64,000 bases of DNA from Gilvimarinus agarilyticus (GCF_000832015.1 NZ_JXCJ01000001.1:2492252-2556251), one strand, 5' to 3'. Shown: positions 34,663 to 43,869, numbered from the stretch's first letter. Program-made: numbers and translations. Notes: a model not told the origin generated them from the sequence alone.

Positions 34663-35192
34663 TGGGTGCCACGGTCAAACTATGGGACCCGCTGGTGCGG
34701 CTGTTTCACTGGTCGTTTGCGGGTATCTTCGTCGCCAACTATTGGCTTAACGAAGAAGGTGACGATTGGCACCAATGGTTAGGCTATACCGCTGCCGCTC
34801 TGGTAGCGGTGCGCTTTGCGTGGGGCTTTATCGGCCCCCGCGCCGCGCGCTGGTCCGACTTCTTCCCTACCCCGTCACGGCTTAAAGCTCACCTGTGCAC
34901 ACTATTAAACAAGCGTAAGTACCATCGCCTTGGTCACTCCCCACTGGGTGCGGTCGTGATGATCTTAATGATGTTAGGTTTTGTGGGCCTTGCGGTAACG
35001 GGCTACATGATGGCCGAGATCGACCGCTACTGGGGCGTACAATGGGTCGAAGACATTCACGGCTATATCGCCAATAGCTTGCTGGCTCTGGTTGTGCTTC
35101 ATATCCTGGCGGCGATCTACGAGAGCATTCAGCTTAAAGAGAATCTACCGCTGTCCATGGTGACAGGTAACAGAAAGGATCGAGGAGAGTAA
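34662..35192 (+). CDS. Cytochrome b561-family membrane protein
   Basis: Inner-membrane di-haem cytochrome b of the b561/Ni-hydrogenase type, 176 aa, four transmembrane helices. Candidate haem ligands: His in VRLFHWSFAG (helix 1), HQWLGY (helix 2), and the later DIHGYIAN and VVLHILAAIYE. It starts DPLVRLFHW, the usual N-terminus of this family. Coupled translationally to the PepSY protein upstream; likely moves electrons between the quinone pool and a periplasmic partner. Confidence 0.88.
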   Translation: MGATVKLWDPLVRLFHWSFAGIFVANYWLNEEGDDWHQWLGYTAAALVAVRFAWGFIGPRAARWSDFFPTPSRLKAHLCTLLNKRKYHRLGHSPLGAVVMILMMLGFVGLAVTGYMMAEIDRYWGVQWVEDIHGYIANSLLALVVLHILAAIYESIQLKENLPLSMVTGNRKDRGE

Positions 35193-35343
35193 CCGCGGAT
35201 TCGGCACCCGGTGTAGCCGTACCCAGTGGCGCTAATCGCCCTCGTTATTGGGTAAACCTGCCTCACCGACTATCACCCTAGGTACGCGTGCGCTTGCCTT
35301 CAAAATCCTTCCAGACCAACGCCCCGTGCGTGGCTTGGGGAGC

Positions 35344-36030
35344 TTACAGCATCTGCATAAGTGCCTCACTCTCACTGTACGCGCCGAAAATACCGCCTTC
35401 GTGACTGAGGCTGCTGAGCGTGTGTTGATGCAGTGTTTCATTGGCTGCGCCACAGCAGTCGCTTAGCAGTAAACAGTCAAAACCACGGTCGTTTGCCTCA
35501 CGCATGGTCGATGACACACAGACGTCTGTGGTCACGCCCAGCAGTATGAGGTTACGAATATTTCCGACACGTAAAATGTGCTCAAAGTCGGTCGCATAAA
35601 AGGCACTGTTGCCGGGCTTATCTACGACGATTTCGCCCTTTTGCGGCGCAAAGCCTGGGTAGAAGTCACAACCTTCTTCCCCTCGAACCAGCAATCGGCC
35701 CAGTGGCCCCAGTTTACCGACTGGCGAGTTCTGCCGCAGGGCCTTACGGCGTTTGTTATCTTGTAAATCCAGTAATTCGGGACGATGACTTTCTCGCGTA
35801 TGAATAATCATAAACGGTTGTTGTCGGGCCGCTTGCAAAAACCGCTGAGCCGGCTCTATTGCCTGGCGAAGGTGATCGATGTTCTCGCCTAAGCTGGCAA
35901 AATAACCTTCCTGGGCGAGAAAATCCCGCTGCATATCGATTACCACGATGGCGGTGTTTTGCGCGCTCCACTCGCCCGCCAGTGGCCAGGGGTAAGGGGT
36001 AGCTTGGGCTACAGTGTCAAAGCCACTCAT
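35344..36030 (-). CDS. Isochorismatase-like cysteine hydrolase
   Basis: Cysteine hydrolase fold, 228 aa from the ATG at 36030. Catalytic triad motifs are complete: Asp in VVIDMQRDF, Lys in VDKPGNSAFY and Cys in GVTTDVCVSSTMREA, with the usual cis-peptide before the Val. Such enzymes hydrolyse C-N bonds in biuret, N-carbamoyl compounds, ureidoacrylate or nicotinamide. Its start overlaps the stop of the ABC binding protein (ATGA), which links it to the solute that protein carries, probably a urea- or guanidine-like compound. Confidence 0.87.
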   Translation of the reverse strand: MSGFDTVAQATPYPWPLAGEWSAQNTAIVVIDMQRDFLAQEGYFASLGENIDHLRQAIEPAQRFLQAARQQPFMIIHTRESHRPELLDLQDNKRRKALRQNSPVGKLGPLGRLLVRGEEGCDFYPGFAPQKGEIVVDKPGNSAFYATDFEHILRVGNIRNLILLGVTTDVCVSSTMREANDRGFDCLLLSDCCGAANETLHQHTLSSLSHEGGIFGAYSESEALMQML

Positions 36031-37082
36031 TCTGCCGCCTCTTGCATCCATTGGGTGGCAAAGCGCAACTTGACGTTATTGTTGCTGCCAATCACCTCAC
36101 CCGTGCCGGTTTCGATACCGATAAAGCTGGCGTTTGGTGCGCCCTCACCTAACAATCCATGCTCAAATGCAAAGCTTGTAATGTTTTGCATTGTGTTGCC
36201 AAACTCCGCCGAGGTCACGTAATCCACACCCTCTTGTGCACTAAAAAACTCAATTGTACTCAGCTGCGAGCGTAAATCCTGGGCGTTTGTATTGAGCTGA
36301 CCGGCCATGTAGGCGACAAAGCCGTCGTGCTCCGGGTGCTTGGGGTCGAGCATGGCCGTTGTTTCGTACCAGGCGCCGGCAATGGCTTTGCCGAGGTTAG
36401 GCTCGCGTTTAAGGGTGTCGGAGTGCACGATTAAGCCATCTACGATCTCACCGCGAATGTCGGCCGAGTCAAATACCACCGTGGTATCATCAAATTGATT
36501 AAGAATCTGACTCAGCTGCGGCTTCCAGGTGGCGACAACCTCCGTGCTGTCGTCGGTAAAGATCGAGGCGATGTCCGCATCCGAGGTGTTGACCACCGTC
36601 ACGTCCTGCTCGCTTAGCCCTACGCTGCCGAGTGCGCGTGCCAGCATATAATGCGAGCCTGACAGCTCCACCAGGTTGACGCGCTTGCCCTTGATATCTT
36701 GCAGCGTGGCGTTCTGACCGCGCATCACAATGGCATCGCTACCTACAGAGGTGCTCATGGGAAGCAACACCGTGGTATCCACCCCAGAGGCGGCGGGAAT
36801 TGTCAGTGCATCGAGCGTGATGGCTACCGAACCGTCAAAGGTTCCGGCGGCAAACTGCGTTTGTGCCTCAATATAATCATTGAGCTGTACGGCTTGTAGG
36901 TCAAATCCGTATTTATCTCCCCACTTGGCTAAAATACCGTGATCCTGCGCGTAGCCTAATGGCATGGTGCCCGCGTAAATAGTCCAGGCGATCTTATATT
37001 GCTCCTCGGCTTGGGCCAGCGAAGAAGCGGCAAGCACGCTTAATGCGGTATAACGCAGGGGCCGGCAAAACGTCTTAAACAT
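36027..37082 (-). CDS. ABC transporter substrate-binding protein, urea-carboxylase-associated type
   Basis: Periplasmic binding protein of the NrtA/TauA fold, about 351 aa. The start at 37082 (GGA 8 nt upstream) gives a signal ending LAQA. IAWTIYAGTMPLGYAQDHG, VQLNDYIEAQTQFAAG, LDALTIPAASGVD, VNLVELSGSHYMLARAL and TSDADIASIFT match the family I know from urea/guanidine carboxylase gene clusters. Neither a permease, nor an ATPase, nor a carboxylase gene is nearby, so it is an orphan here. It is translationally linked to the cysteine hydrolase and lies behind a LysR gene on the same strand. Confidence 0.82.
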   Translation of the reverse strand: MFKTFCRPLRYTALSVLAASSLAQAEEQYKIAWTIYAGTMPLGYAQDHGILAKWGDKYGFDLQAVQLNDYIEAQTQFAAGTFDGSVAITLDALTIPAASGVDTTVLLPMSTSVGSDAIVMRGQNATLQDIKGKRVNLVELSGSHYMLARALGSVGLSEQDVTVVNTSDADIASIFTDDSTEVVATWKPQLSQILNQFDDTTVVFDSADIRGEIVDGLIVHSDTLKREPNLGKAIAGAWYETTAMLDPKHPEHDGFVAYMAGQLNTNAQDLRSQLSTIEFFSAQEGVDYVTSAEFGNTMQNITSFAFEHGLLGEGAPNASFIGIETGTGEVIGSNNNVKLRFATQWMQEAAE

Positions 37083-37161
37083 AGTGGATTCCGTCATTCA
37101 GTGAGTGTGGAAAACACAGTACGCCCAGCGAAAGGGGTAATAAATGACAAACCTTGCCAGA

Positions 37162-38097
37162 TTACTTGCTATTTTCTGCAAGTTTTGGGTCCAGCAGTAA
37201 TTCCAGAGCCTCTTTTATAATGCCGCGATTTTTATCCTCCGCCCTGCGGTGAGCGAGGGTCATGGTGGATACCCGCTTAATTTTTGCGGGGAGTATGGGT
37301 GTTAAGCGCCCGCTGGCGACAAAGGGGGCCGCATACTGGGCGGGCATAAAGCCGACATAGCGCCCAGAGAGAATCAAAAACGCGATGGCTTCCAGGTTGG
37401 CCGTGTAGCTAACATCCGCTAACAAGTCGTACCCGAGACAAGCAATATCCGCCTCGTGCAAAAAGTTTCGCGCGGCAAAGTTCTGTTGCTTTAGGCTCTC
37501 CAGCAATTGAGTGTCTGCAACCCCCTGCGCCTGACGTTTGGCCGCGGGGTTGTTGGGCGCGGCGTACAGGTAGTCGACCTCTTCATACAGGGCCCGGTAT
37601 TCCAGTGCATCCTGATACCGCTCGAAGATTCCCAACGCGATATCGATACGCTTATCGAGCAGATATTTCTCCAGCTCGTAGGGGTTTTTCACATACAGGT
37701 CAATGTGCAGGTTTCCCGCAAAGCGGTCACTCAGTTTGGCGATGGCCTGATCCAGACAAAAGCAGCTTTCACCGATAATATTATCGATGACACCAATGGC
37801 GAGGCGCCCCGACCCCTGCCCTCCCAAACTTTCCATGCGGTTCTCAAACGAGCGAAACGAGGAAAACAGCTTAAGTGCTTCGTCAGCCACTTGTTGACCT
37901 TCACGGGTAAGACTAAACCCCTGCCGCCCGCGTTCACACAGCGTTAACTTTAGCCGAGCCTCCAGTGAGCTCAAGCTGCGGCTGATAACCGAGGCATCTT
38001 TGTTGAGCAAAGTCTGAGCATTGGTCACCCCGTTGGCCTCAATAACAGCCAAAAATACCTCTAGCCCCTTGATCATACTGCTATCGATTTTGATCAT
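37162..38097 (-). CDS. LysR-family transcriptional regulator
   Basis: 311 aa. The N-terminal winged helix has VIEANGVTNAQTLLNKDAS and SRSLSSLEARL; a LysR effector domain follows at about 95-300. It lies 79 bp upstream of the binding-protein gene on the same strand and probably controls that gene and the hydrolase. Two in-frame ATG codons (38097 and 38076) are possible starts; I keep the first. Confidence 0.88.
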   Translation of the reverse strand: MIKIDSSMIKGLEVFLAVIEANGVTNAQTLLNKDASVISRSLSSLEARLKLTLCERGRQGFSLTREGQQVADEALKLFSSFRSFENRMESLGGQGSGRLAIGVIDNIIGESCFCLDQAIAKLSDRFAGNLHIDLYVKNPYELEKYLLDKRIDIALGIFERYQDALEYRALYEEVDYLYAAPNNPAAKRQAQGVADTQLLESLKQQNFAARNFLHEADIACLGYDLLADVSYTANLEAIAFLILSGRYVGFMPAQYAAPFVASGRLTPILPAKIKRVSTMTLAHRRAEDKNRGIIKEALELLLDPKLAENSK

Positions 38098-38469
38098 ACG
38101 GCGGTCTCTTTAGTCGGGTCGTTTGAGCGGCTTGAATCCAGGGGGCCGAAGGGCCAGTAGCCACAGGCATAGCATTGCGTATACACCCGACACCAATACC
38201 CGGTGGCACACCCCAAACGAAAAGCTTATCGTATTTGAAATGGTTGGTAAAAGGGAGCACGTTAAACACGAGTGCCGATCAATTTCTGATCCTCGGTACG
38301 CTCTGCCACCAATCAGGGGCTACGCCTGAAATCTATCCGTAAACCCTAAAGCTCTGAGCCCATTGGCCGATACTTGAGATAACAGCTAAGTGAGAGGCGC
38401 CACGCACCACGCATCCCCTATGCGCAGGCAGCGCGCTTGTCAGCCGCCACCTTATAACGAGTTATTGCC
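38098..38469. other. Intergenic region between LysR and chemoreceptor genes
   Basis: 372 bp, divergent promoters expected. No gene, repeat or clear operator seen. Confidence 0.5.
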
Positions 38470-39786
38470 ATGTTTTTTAACAAAAAAGGTCATACGGATA
38501 AGATTCAGGAGCTCGAGGAGCAATTAAAGATATTTTCGGATATTCAGAGTGACCTGCAGCAAGAGATGATCAGCTTTTGGCTTGATACTCATGGCACGAT
38601 TCAAGGTGCAAACCAAAACTTTTATACCGCCACCGGTTATAGCGAGGGCGATATCAAGGGCCGAGCATTAAAAGAGTTGTTGGCGCCCTCTTCTCTTGAT
38701 AAAGATTACTGTCGACGCATGTTTGATTGTATCTCTGAAGGGCGACATTGGCACGGGGCGGTCCAGGTTGTCAAAAAAAACGGGGATGACGCTTGGCTTA
38801 GAAGTATATTTCAACCTAAAACGAAAACGCCTGGGGCGGTATCCGATCTGGTAACTTATTCGACGGAGCTGACCAACACAATTTCTGAGTCGCGTGAACA
38901 CAAAGATATGCTGCAAGCGCTCAACCGCTCGTCGGCTGTGATTGAGTTTACACTCGATGGGATTATTCTCGATGCCAATGACAACTTTCTACGCTGTGTC
39001 GGCTACAGCAAAAGTGACGTTGTAGGTAAGCATCATCGAATGTTTTGCACCAAAGACACAGCGGACTCTGTTGAATATGCCGAGTTTTGGAAACGCTTAG
39101 CACGAGGAGAGTTTGTCTCTGACCGATTTCAGCGGGTGGGACGCAATGGCGACACAATTTGGCTCGAAGCCAGTTACAACCCTATTCGGGACGATACAAA
39201 CAAGTATTATAAAGTGGTTAAATTTGCTACCGATATTACCGAGCAGATGAACCGCGAGGCCGCCATTGCCGAAACCTCGAATATCGCCTACGAGGTTTCG
39301 CAAAAAACCGATAGAGATACCGCCGAGGGAATCCGGGTAATCAACTCTACCATTGAGACTATGCAAGGGCTTTCAAACTTAATGCAGGATGCCAGTACCA
39401 GCATTAACGATTTGGACACCCAATCCGAGCGGGTTTCGTCGCTGGTTGATAGCATTAAAGGTATTGCCGATCAAACTAACCTATTGGCCCTTAATGCCGC
39501 CATCGAGGCGGCTCGCGCCGGCGAGCAAGGCCGGGGCTTCTCGGTAGTGGCAGACGAAGTTCGTCACTTAGCGTTACGCACCAGCGAAGCCACCGAACAG
39601 ATCATTCAGGTGGTTGCCGAAAACAAACAGCTCACTAAAAAATCGGTGGCACTAATCGAGACCAGCTTGGCGGATGCGCACCGAGCGCTAGAGTCGTCCA
39701 GCGAGTCGGGAAGCGTGATGAACGAGATTCAGTCCAGCGCCCGACAAGTTGTGGACGCTGTGAGCGAATTTAAGAAAACCCTCTAG
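38470..39786 (+). CDS. Soluble PAS-PAS methyl-accepting chemotaxis protein (BdlA/Aer2-like layout)
   Basis: Cytoplasmic receptor, 438 aa, with no transmembrane segment. A short coiled coil ([10 protein letters not shown]) leads into two PAS domains at about 30-150 and 155-265 ([11 protein letters not shown] and [17 protein letters not shown]), each followed by a PAC-type strand. The signalling domain at about 270-438 has the hairpin tip [35 protein letters not shown], quoted here only as its ends [12 protein letters not shown] and [12 protein letters not shown]. Same layout as BdlA, which links redox or light cues to biofilm dispersal. The C-terminal half is short, so it may lack the usual CheR docking tail. 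Confidence 0.9.
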   Translation: MFFNKKGHTDKIQELEEQLKIFSDIQSDLQQEMISFWLDTHGTIQGANQNFYTATGYSEGDIKGRALKELLAPSSLDKDYCRRMFDCISEGRHWHGAVQVVKKNGDDAWLRSIFQPKTKTPGAVSDLVTYSTELTNTISESREHKDMLQALNRSSAVIEFTLDGIILDANDNFLRCVGYSKSDVVGKHHRMFCTKDTADSVEYAEFWKRLARGEFVSDRFQRVGRNGDTIWLEASYNPIRDDTNKYYKVVKFATDITEQMNREAAIAETSNIAYEVSQKTDRDTAEGIRVINSTIETMQGLSNLMQDASTSINDLDTQSERVSSLVDSIKGIADQTNLLALNAAIEAARAGEQGRGFSVVADEVRHLALRTSEATEQIIQVVAENKQLTKKSVALIETSLADAHRALESSSESGSVMNEIQSSARQVVDAVSEFKKTL

Positions 39787-39864
39787 GGTGCCATTCCCAT
39801 TGAAAGCCAAAGCCGTTTAGCTCTAACCGCGACGCTACTCGGCTGTCCTGGCGGCACGCTTGCG

Positions 39865-40224
<360 letters not shown>

Positions 40225-40366
40225 TTACAGTAAAGGTCAGGGAGTGATTTTATTAATGCAAAATCAAAAACTGGGCTCTCGTCAAGATTTCACAACGATT
40301 AATGCCATCAGTGGTGTAAACCAATGTTTCCTCTACATTCCATTTTATGGCTCTTTAACAACATGC

Positions 40367-40391
40367 ATGGGGGCAGTTAAACTGCCCCCAT
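40367..40391. terminator. Near-perfect 25-bp palindrome
   Basis: 12-bp arms (40367-40378 and 40380-40391) around one base. It lies between the lipoprotein gene stop and the DUF6122 start. There is no T-run on either strand right behind it, so it may be a hairpin terminator of an atypical kind or a protein-binding site. Confidence 0.4.
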
Positions 40392-40426
40392 ATTCTCCGG
40401 GCCAAAGCCGACAGGCCCGAAAAAAA

Positions 40427-40975
40427 CTACTGCCCCATTGCCGCGATGTCTTTGGCTAACAGCGTGGCAACTTTCTGAACATCCTTTAACTCGTCCTCTG
40501 CCTTCCACTGAAACGCGGCAATTTTCATGTTGGACGCAATACCGTGGGTAACCATGTAAGTACCCATGGAGAAGTTGGCGACTTCTTGATCACCTTTAAA
40601 GGCTTTTACCGTATGGCTCACTTTGGGTACATTGAGCGCATTCCCGCCGACGTTATAAACCCGCAGATAGTCAATGTTGATATCCAGCGCGGCGTCCGCT
40701 TCGCCTTGGGAGGCGAGCAGTGACCTTTTGTTCAGTTCTTCTCGCAGGGCCTTCTCAAACTGATCACGCATCTGAGCCTCACTGGCAAATTGCGTCTCAC
40801 CGTCTTCGGCACCGTGACCCAGCGTCAGATTGACATTTACCGACTGCAACTCATATTGGCTTTCACCCTGCGTAAGCGGCGTAGGCTCTACCACATAGTT
40901 ATACTTTTGCGGGTTGCTAGCGCAACCCACACAGACCGCCAAACAAACGCTCAGCGCAAGTAAAGAACTCTTCAT
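40427..40975 (-). CDS. Lipoprotein, DUF4410-like, unknown function
   Basis: 182 aa. Signal with lipobox VGC, Cys18 predicted lipidated. The body alternates beta strands and helices (AQMRDQFEKALREELNKRSLL, ALDINIDYLRVYNVGG, TVKAFKGDQEVANFS), the pattern of DUF4410-type outer-membrane-associated lipoproteins. The family placement is tentative. It is monocistronic, next to the accessory cassette region. Confidence 0.65.
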   Translation of the reverse strand: MKSSLLALSVCLAVCVGCASNPQKYNYVVEPTPLTQGESQYELQSVNVNLTLGHGAEDGETQFASEAQMRDQFEKALREELNKRSLLASQGEADAALDINIDYLRVYNVGGNALNVPKVSHTVKAFKGDQEVANFSMGTYMVTHGIASNMKIAAFQWKAEDELKDVQKVATLLAKDIAAMGQ

Positions 40976-41202
40976 ACTATTCCCTTAATGTTATTGTGTA
41001 TTGTACGTTATCCAGCCGGCGCACCATAAAAAATGAAGTTGCACCGGCAACGCAATTGTAGCAATACTTACCTTGGAAGGAAAAAGTCGTGATAATAAAA
41101 ATTCAGTGCAGTCAGCGCGTTAAAGTTTCACGGATCAAGACCCGACCCTGAGGCTCTCCAGCGAGTGACGGGTCGATTGCTGCGGCTTGTTATACGCTTC
41201 CA

Positions 41203-41493
41203 TTAACGTTGAATCCACCAACATAAAACAGCCACTAGAGAACCTAGAACTAGCCAGTTTAAATAGCGATAGAAGTTACACCACATCAGAGTATTTGAGT
41301 CCAGATCATATTCTTTGTATAGACCTAGACCTATAAATCCGAAACTGAAAGATTGCTGTGAAAAGCCGTTCCATAGCAATGGCGGGCTACCCGCATCTTT
41401 ATATGCTTTGGGGCAACGCTCTTTTAGCTTCAGAATAACGATAGTGTTAAGACTCCAAGACACTATCACAAGCACAAAGACAATCAACCACAT
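41203..41493 (-). CDS. Small membrane protein in a putative integron cassette
   Basis: 96 aa: N-terminal hydrophobic helix (WLIVFVLVIVSWSLNTIVIL), a polar middle, and a C-terminal helix (WLVLGSLVAVLCWW). No family recognised; the layout is a little like UspB. It begins 18 nt downstream of the attC-like site at 41511-41584 with GGAA ahead of the ATG, so it looks like the body of a gene cassette. A further attC-like half-site GTATAAC lies 7 nt after its stop, but the full partner end is not found. Confidence 0.55.
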   Translation of the reverse strand: MWLIVFVLVIVSWSLNTIVILKLKERCPKAYKDAGSPPLLWNGFSQQSFSFGFIGLGLYKEYDLDSNTLMWCNFYRYLNWLVLGSLVAVLCWWIQR

Positions 41494-41510
41494 TCTCGAA
41501 TTCCGTTTAC

Positions 41511-41584
41511 GTATAACACCTCAATAACCGGCGCAGATTTTCTGCGTCTAGTCCGCAGGGCGATTTTGCCTTTCCTTGTTAAGT
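41511..41584 (-). other. attC-like recombination site B (74 bp)
   Basis: On the minus strand the ends are ACTTAAC (41584-41578), a perfect RYYYAAC core, and GTTATAC (41517-41511), one base off GTTRRRY. TAACA at one end pairs with TGTTA at the other. It starts 7 nt after the stop of the cassette gene at 41592 and ends 18 nt before the next ATG. Internal pairing is weak, so this is less certain than site A. Confidence 0.5.
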
Positions 41585-41591
41585 GAATTCG

Positions 41592-41894
41592 CTAGCTTTC
41601 CATTTCAAAGTCTTTGATGTGTCCTTCTTCATCGAAAGACACACGTACTACATAGCCTGAAACGTTATCGGGTAGCGTAAAGTCATAGACTTCTTCGTCT
41701 TTCCATTTCGAGTGTAGAACCAATAGACCTATGACTTGCTCACTCGACGGGCTCTCAGTATTCAAGTGCTTTTCCCAGTATGTTCTAGGAAGCTCATCTA
41801 TATGATGCGAAACAAATTCGTCAATACTGTACTCACCCTGCTCGGTACCTGAAGCTTTTCTGATACCTTCGAGAGCTTTAGCTTCATTGCTCAT
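41592..41894 (-). CDS. Hypothetical acidic protein in a putative integron cassette
   Basis: 100 aa, soluble and rich in Glu/Asp, with a helical N-terminal half and a beta-rich end (VVRVSFDEEGHIKDFEMES). No family recognised. Its ATG lies 6 nt downstream of the attC end GTTAGGTGG, whose AGGTGG can act as the ribosome-binding site, a common arrangement in cassettes. The stop is followed 7 nt later by attC-like site B. Composition is visibly AT-richer than the flanking chromosome. Confidence 0.6.
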   Translation of the reverse strand: MSNEAKALEGIRKASGTEQGEYSIDEFVSHHIDELPRTYWEKHLNTESPSSEQVIGLLVLHSKWKDEEVYDFTLPDNVSGYVVRVSFDEEGHIKDFEMES

Positions 41895-41900
41895 TCAGCC

Positions 41901-42014
41901 ACCTAACGCTGCTGTATGGGGCATTTTTTGTGTAGTGGAGTTTTGGGGTAAAGTGGCGAAGCCACTCCAAAACGGAGCGTAGCAAAAAATGTCCCTATGA
42001 CAACCTTGTTATGT
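41901..42014 (-). other. attC-like recombination site A (114 bp)
   Basis: On the minus strand it begins ACATAAC-AAGG (42014 down) and ends GCGTTAGGT (41901), where GTTAGGT is a perfect GTTRRRY core. The arms form a long imperfect inverted repeat: CATTTTTTG at one side against CAAAAAATG at the other, with unpaired bases on one arm, as expected for attC. Inner hairpin GTGGC-GAA-GCCAC at 41953-41965. It starts 1 nt after one stop codon and ends 6 nt before the next ATG. Confidence 0.75.
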
Positions 42015-42015
42015 T

Positions 42016-42723
42016 TTACTTTTTGCATTCATTGCGCATCTCAGTGATAGCTTTTGAAGAGCCATTAAGAGAAAACTCAAAATATGTTGGCTGCTCACCA
42101 TGCCACTGAAGTTCTAGCAATGCTTTACTTGAAGCTGATATTTTTGACAGCGCGGATCTATCTTCGCGAAAGTGAATAAACTTCGCCCCCCAATCTTGAG
42201 TTAATTTTACATTTTCTAAAGAGTCGTCCCATTTTATTCTGGTAGATATTAAGTTATATCCATCTTCTGTTTCATCATTTGCCAAATTAGGTGCGCTATT
42301 AAAACCAATATAAACCCATTCACTTTTTCCATCACATCCGACTCCGAGCCATGCTTCCACACTATTATAAGGAAACTCCATACGTCGAGTTGGAGATGCT
42401 TGTGGGGAGTGTGCAAATGCTTGCAGTTTGCCTGTCATTTCATCCTTCGATGTAAATGACCTCCAAGCCGGTTTTGGCTTTGGTGTCGGCTTTACTTCCG
42501 CAGGAACTTTTGCGTTTTGTTCGGCGGATACGTCTTTGTTGTTTGCCGAACTATTTGGAGAGCTTGGTGATTGGCTTACACCGTATACCCCAGTAATAAT
42601 TAGAATAAGAACCAACCAAGTTACAACAGATGTCTTTTTTGGAGCTTTAGCGCCGCATTTCGGACAAGTTTTGGCTTTCGTACTTACCTTTTCTCCGCAC
42701 TCTTTACATTTTACTAGTGCCAT
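42016..42723 (-). CDS. Zinc-ribbon membrane protein in a putative integron cassette
   Basis: 235 aa. An N-terminal zinc ribbon (Cys6, Cys9, Cys20, Cys23) is followed by one transmembrane helix at about 33-50, a Pro/Lys-rich stalk (about 75-90), and a C-terminal domain of about 140 aa with two Cys. The ribbon would be cytoplasmic and the tail periplasmic. The tail is not a family I recognise. AT-rich compared with neighbours; the stop codon is 1 nt from attC-like site A. It is the first of the three cassette-like ORFs. Confidence 0.65.
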   Translation of the reverse strand: MALVKCKECGEKVSTKAKTCPKCGAKAPKKTSVVTWLVLILIITGVYGVSQSPSSPNSSANNKDVSAEQNAKVPAEVKPTPKPKPAWRSFTSKDEMTGKLQAFAHSPQASPTRRMEFPYNSVEAWLGVGCDGKSEWVYIGFNSAPNLANDETEDGYNLISTRIKWDDSLENVKLTQDWGAKFIHFREDRSALSKISASSKALLELQWHGEQPTYFEFSLNGSSKAITEMRNECKK

Positions 42724-43426
42724 TTTTACTCCCTAACTTGATTAAACATAACAGCTTTAATGTGCGAGTTGAAAAATGCGTCATGGCAACCTATCTACCC
42801 TAGAAAGATTTTACAAAGAGCTTTCAACATCTTCTTTGTTCTCGCAATAATTGGAACTTGGTGCAATTTTCTAAGTTTGTAAAGACGCCGTCTTACTTTT
42901 TGGCTGGCAACCTATCACACTTGGTAATATCCCTTAGCTTCGCCTGCCAACGCACTGAATGCTCGAGGTTTTACGCCAATTCCGGCCCTGCTACTTGAAA
43001 AACAAAGTGAGCCGGCTCTCTTTATAATCTTTTTGCCTGACCTTTATCACAAGCGCCCCACAATGACAGGGCTTTTTAGTTAGCAGATTTTAATCGGCAG
43101 ATAGGTACAGCGGAGAGGGGGCGTGTTCGCACATCACTCCTGATGCATTTTTACTCTACCTTTCCGCTGGCCAACCTGCTAATCAAATGAGCTTATGATA
43201 AACCCACTGAATCCACGGGACACGTGAGGAAAAGAGTGCCACGGATTACATGGTTTGGCAACCGGGGGTTTTCTGCTAAGGCGGGAACGAAGACTGGGGT
43301 TACGGGAAAGGTTGGGTGATGCTGTACAGCCGCACTTATTATCTGGATTATGGTCTTGAGTGACGCGTATCTGTATAGCCTAGGCGCACCAAACCACCAG
43401 AATGGCACACTAGGGGCCCCTGCGAC
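42724..43426. other. Non-coding accessory stretch
   Basis: About 700 bp with no convincing gene. The first part is AT-rich like the cassettes and has CCCTAAC at 42731-42737, close to an attC/attI core, directly upstream of the zinc-ribbon gene. No integrase gene or remnant was recognised. Confidence 0.5.
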
Positions 43427-43626
43427 TGAGCCGAACGGAGGCCTATTTTTGTGGGTAAGCACGCATGGACGCGTGCGCAAGTATCGTCAGGGCATGGAAG
43501 CCCTGTCGATACGGCCCTCAAAAATCGGTCGGAGTGAGGGGACCCGTTAGGGCCAGGCGCCGGGGTGCGTTTCTTGATTACTTCTTGTCGCACAACAAGA
43601 AGTAATTCGCCCGCCCGGCGACTGAG
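43427..43626 (+). repeat. Folded dispersed repeat element, copy 1
   Basis: A chain of hairpins: GCACGC/GCGTGC at 43460-43477; a 13-bp stem with one T-T mismatch at 43481-43493 and 43500-43512; a perfect 12-bp stem at 43577-43588 and 43595-43606. Blocks such as AGCCGAACGGAGGC, GTCAGGGCATGGA, TGAGGGGACCCG and CCCGGCGAC recur in the inverted copy near 63.6 kb. No gene. Confidence 0.75.
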
Positions 43627-43765
43627 GGCACACAAGGCAGTAACCAACCATTGCTACCGTATGAGACCAAAGCACTACGTAGGAGCCAAAGCCACTGGGG
43701 CCGGTGTGACGAAAAAAACGGCCGGTGACACTAGCTATGGCCTACGTAGCAACCAAAGCCACTAG

Positions 43766-43786
43766 ATACCGGCTCCAAGCCGGTAT
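43766..43786. repeat. REP-like hairpin
   Basis: Perfect 9-bp stem (43766-43774 with 43778-43786). With its flanks (AGCCACTAGAT before, GAC after) it is the reverse-orientation relative of the repeats at 63366 and 63851. A shorter partial copy, AGCCACTGGGGCCGGTGTGAC, lies just to its left at about 43690. Confidence 0.6.
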
Positions 43787-43869
43787 GACGGCGGTATTGT
43801 GGTGTCTGAGGGCGAGGTACTTCGTAGGCACCTCGTAGCCTACGGCCGGCATAACAAACAACCCAAGGG

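Noticed and set aside
37083-37161. Guanidine riboswitch before the binding-protein gene
   Set aside because: The gap is too short, and neither the ykkC-type core nor paired ACGR-loop hairpins were seen.
41100-41195. A third attC site after the last cassette-like ORF
   Set aside because: GTATAAC is present at 41195-41189, but no GTTRRRY partner with pairing arms was found, so only a half-site can be claimed.
43193-43765. Several ORFs of 66-99 aa on both strands
   Set aside because: They run through the folded repeat element and REP-like hairpins, have no good starts and overlap each other.
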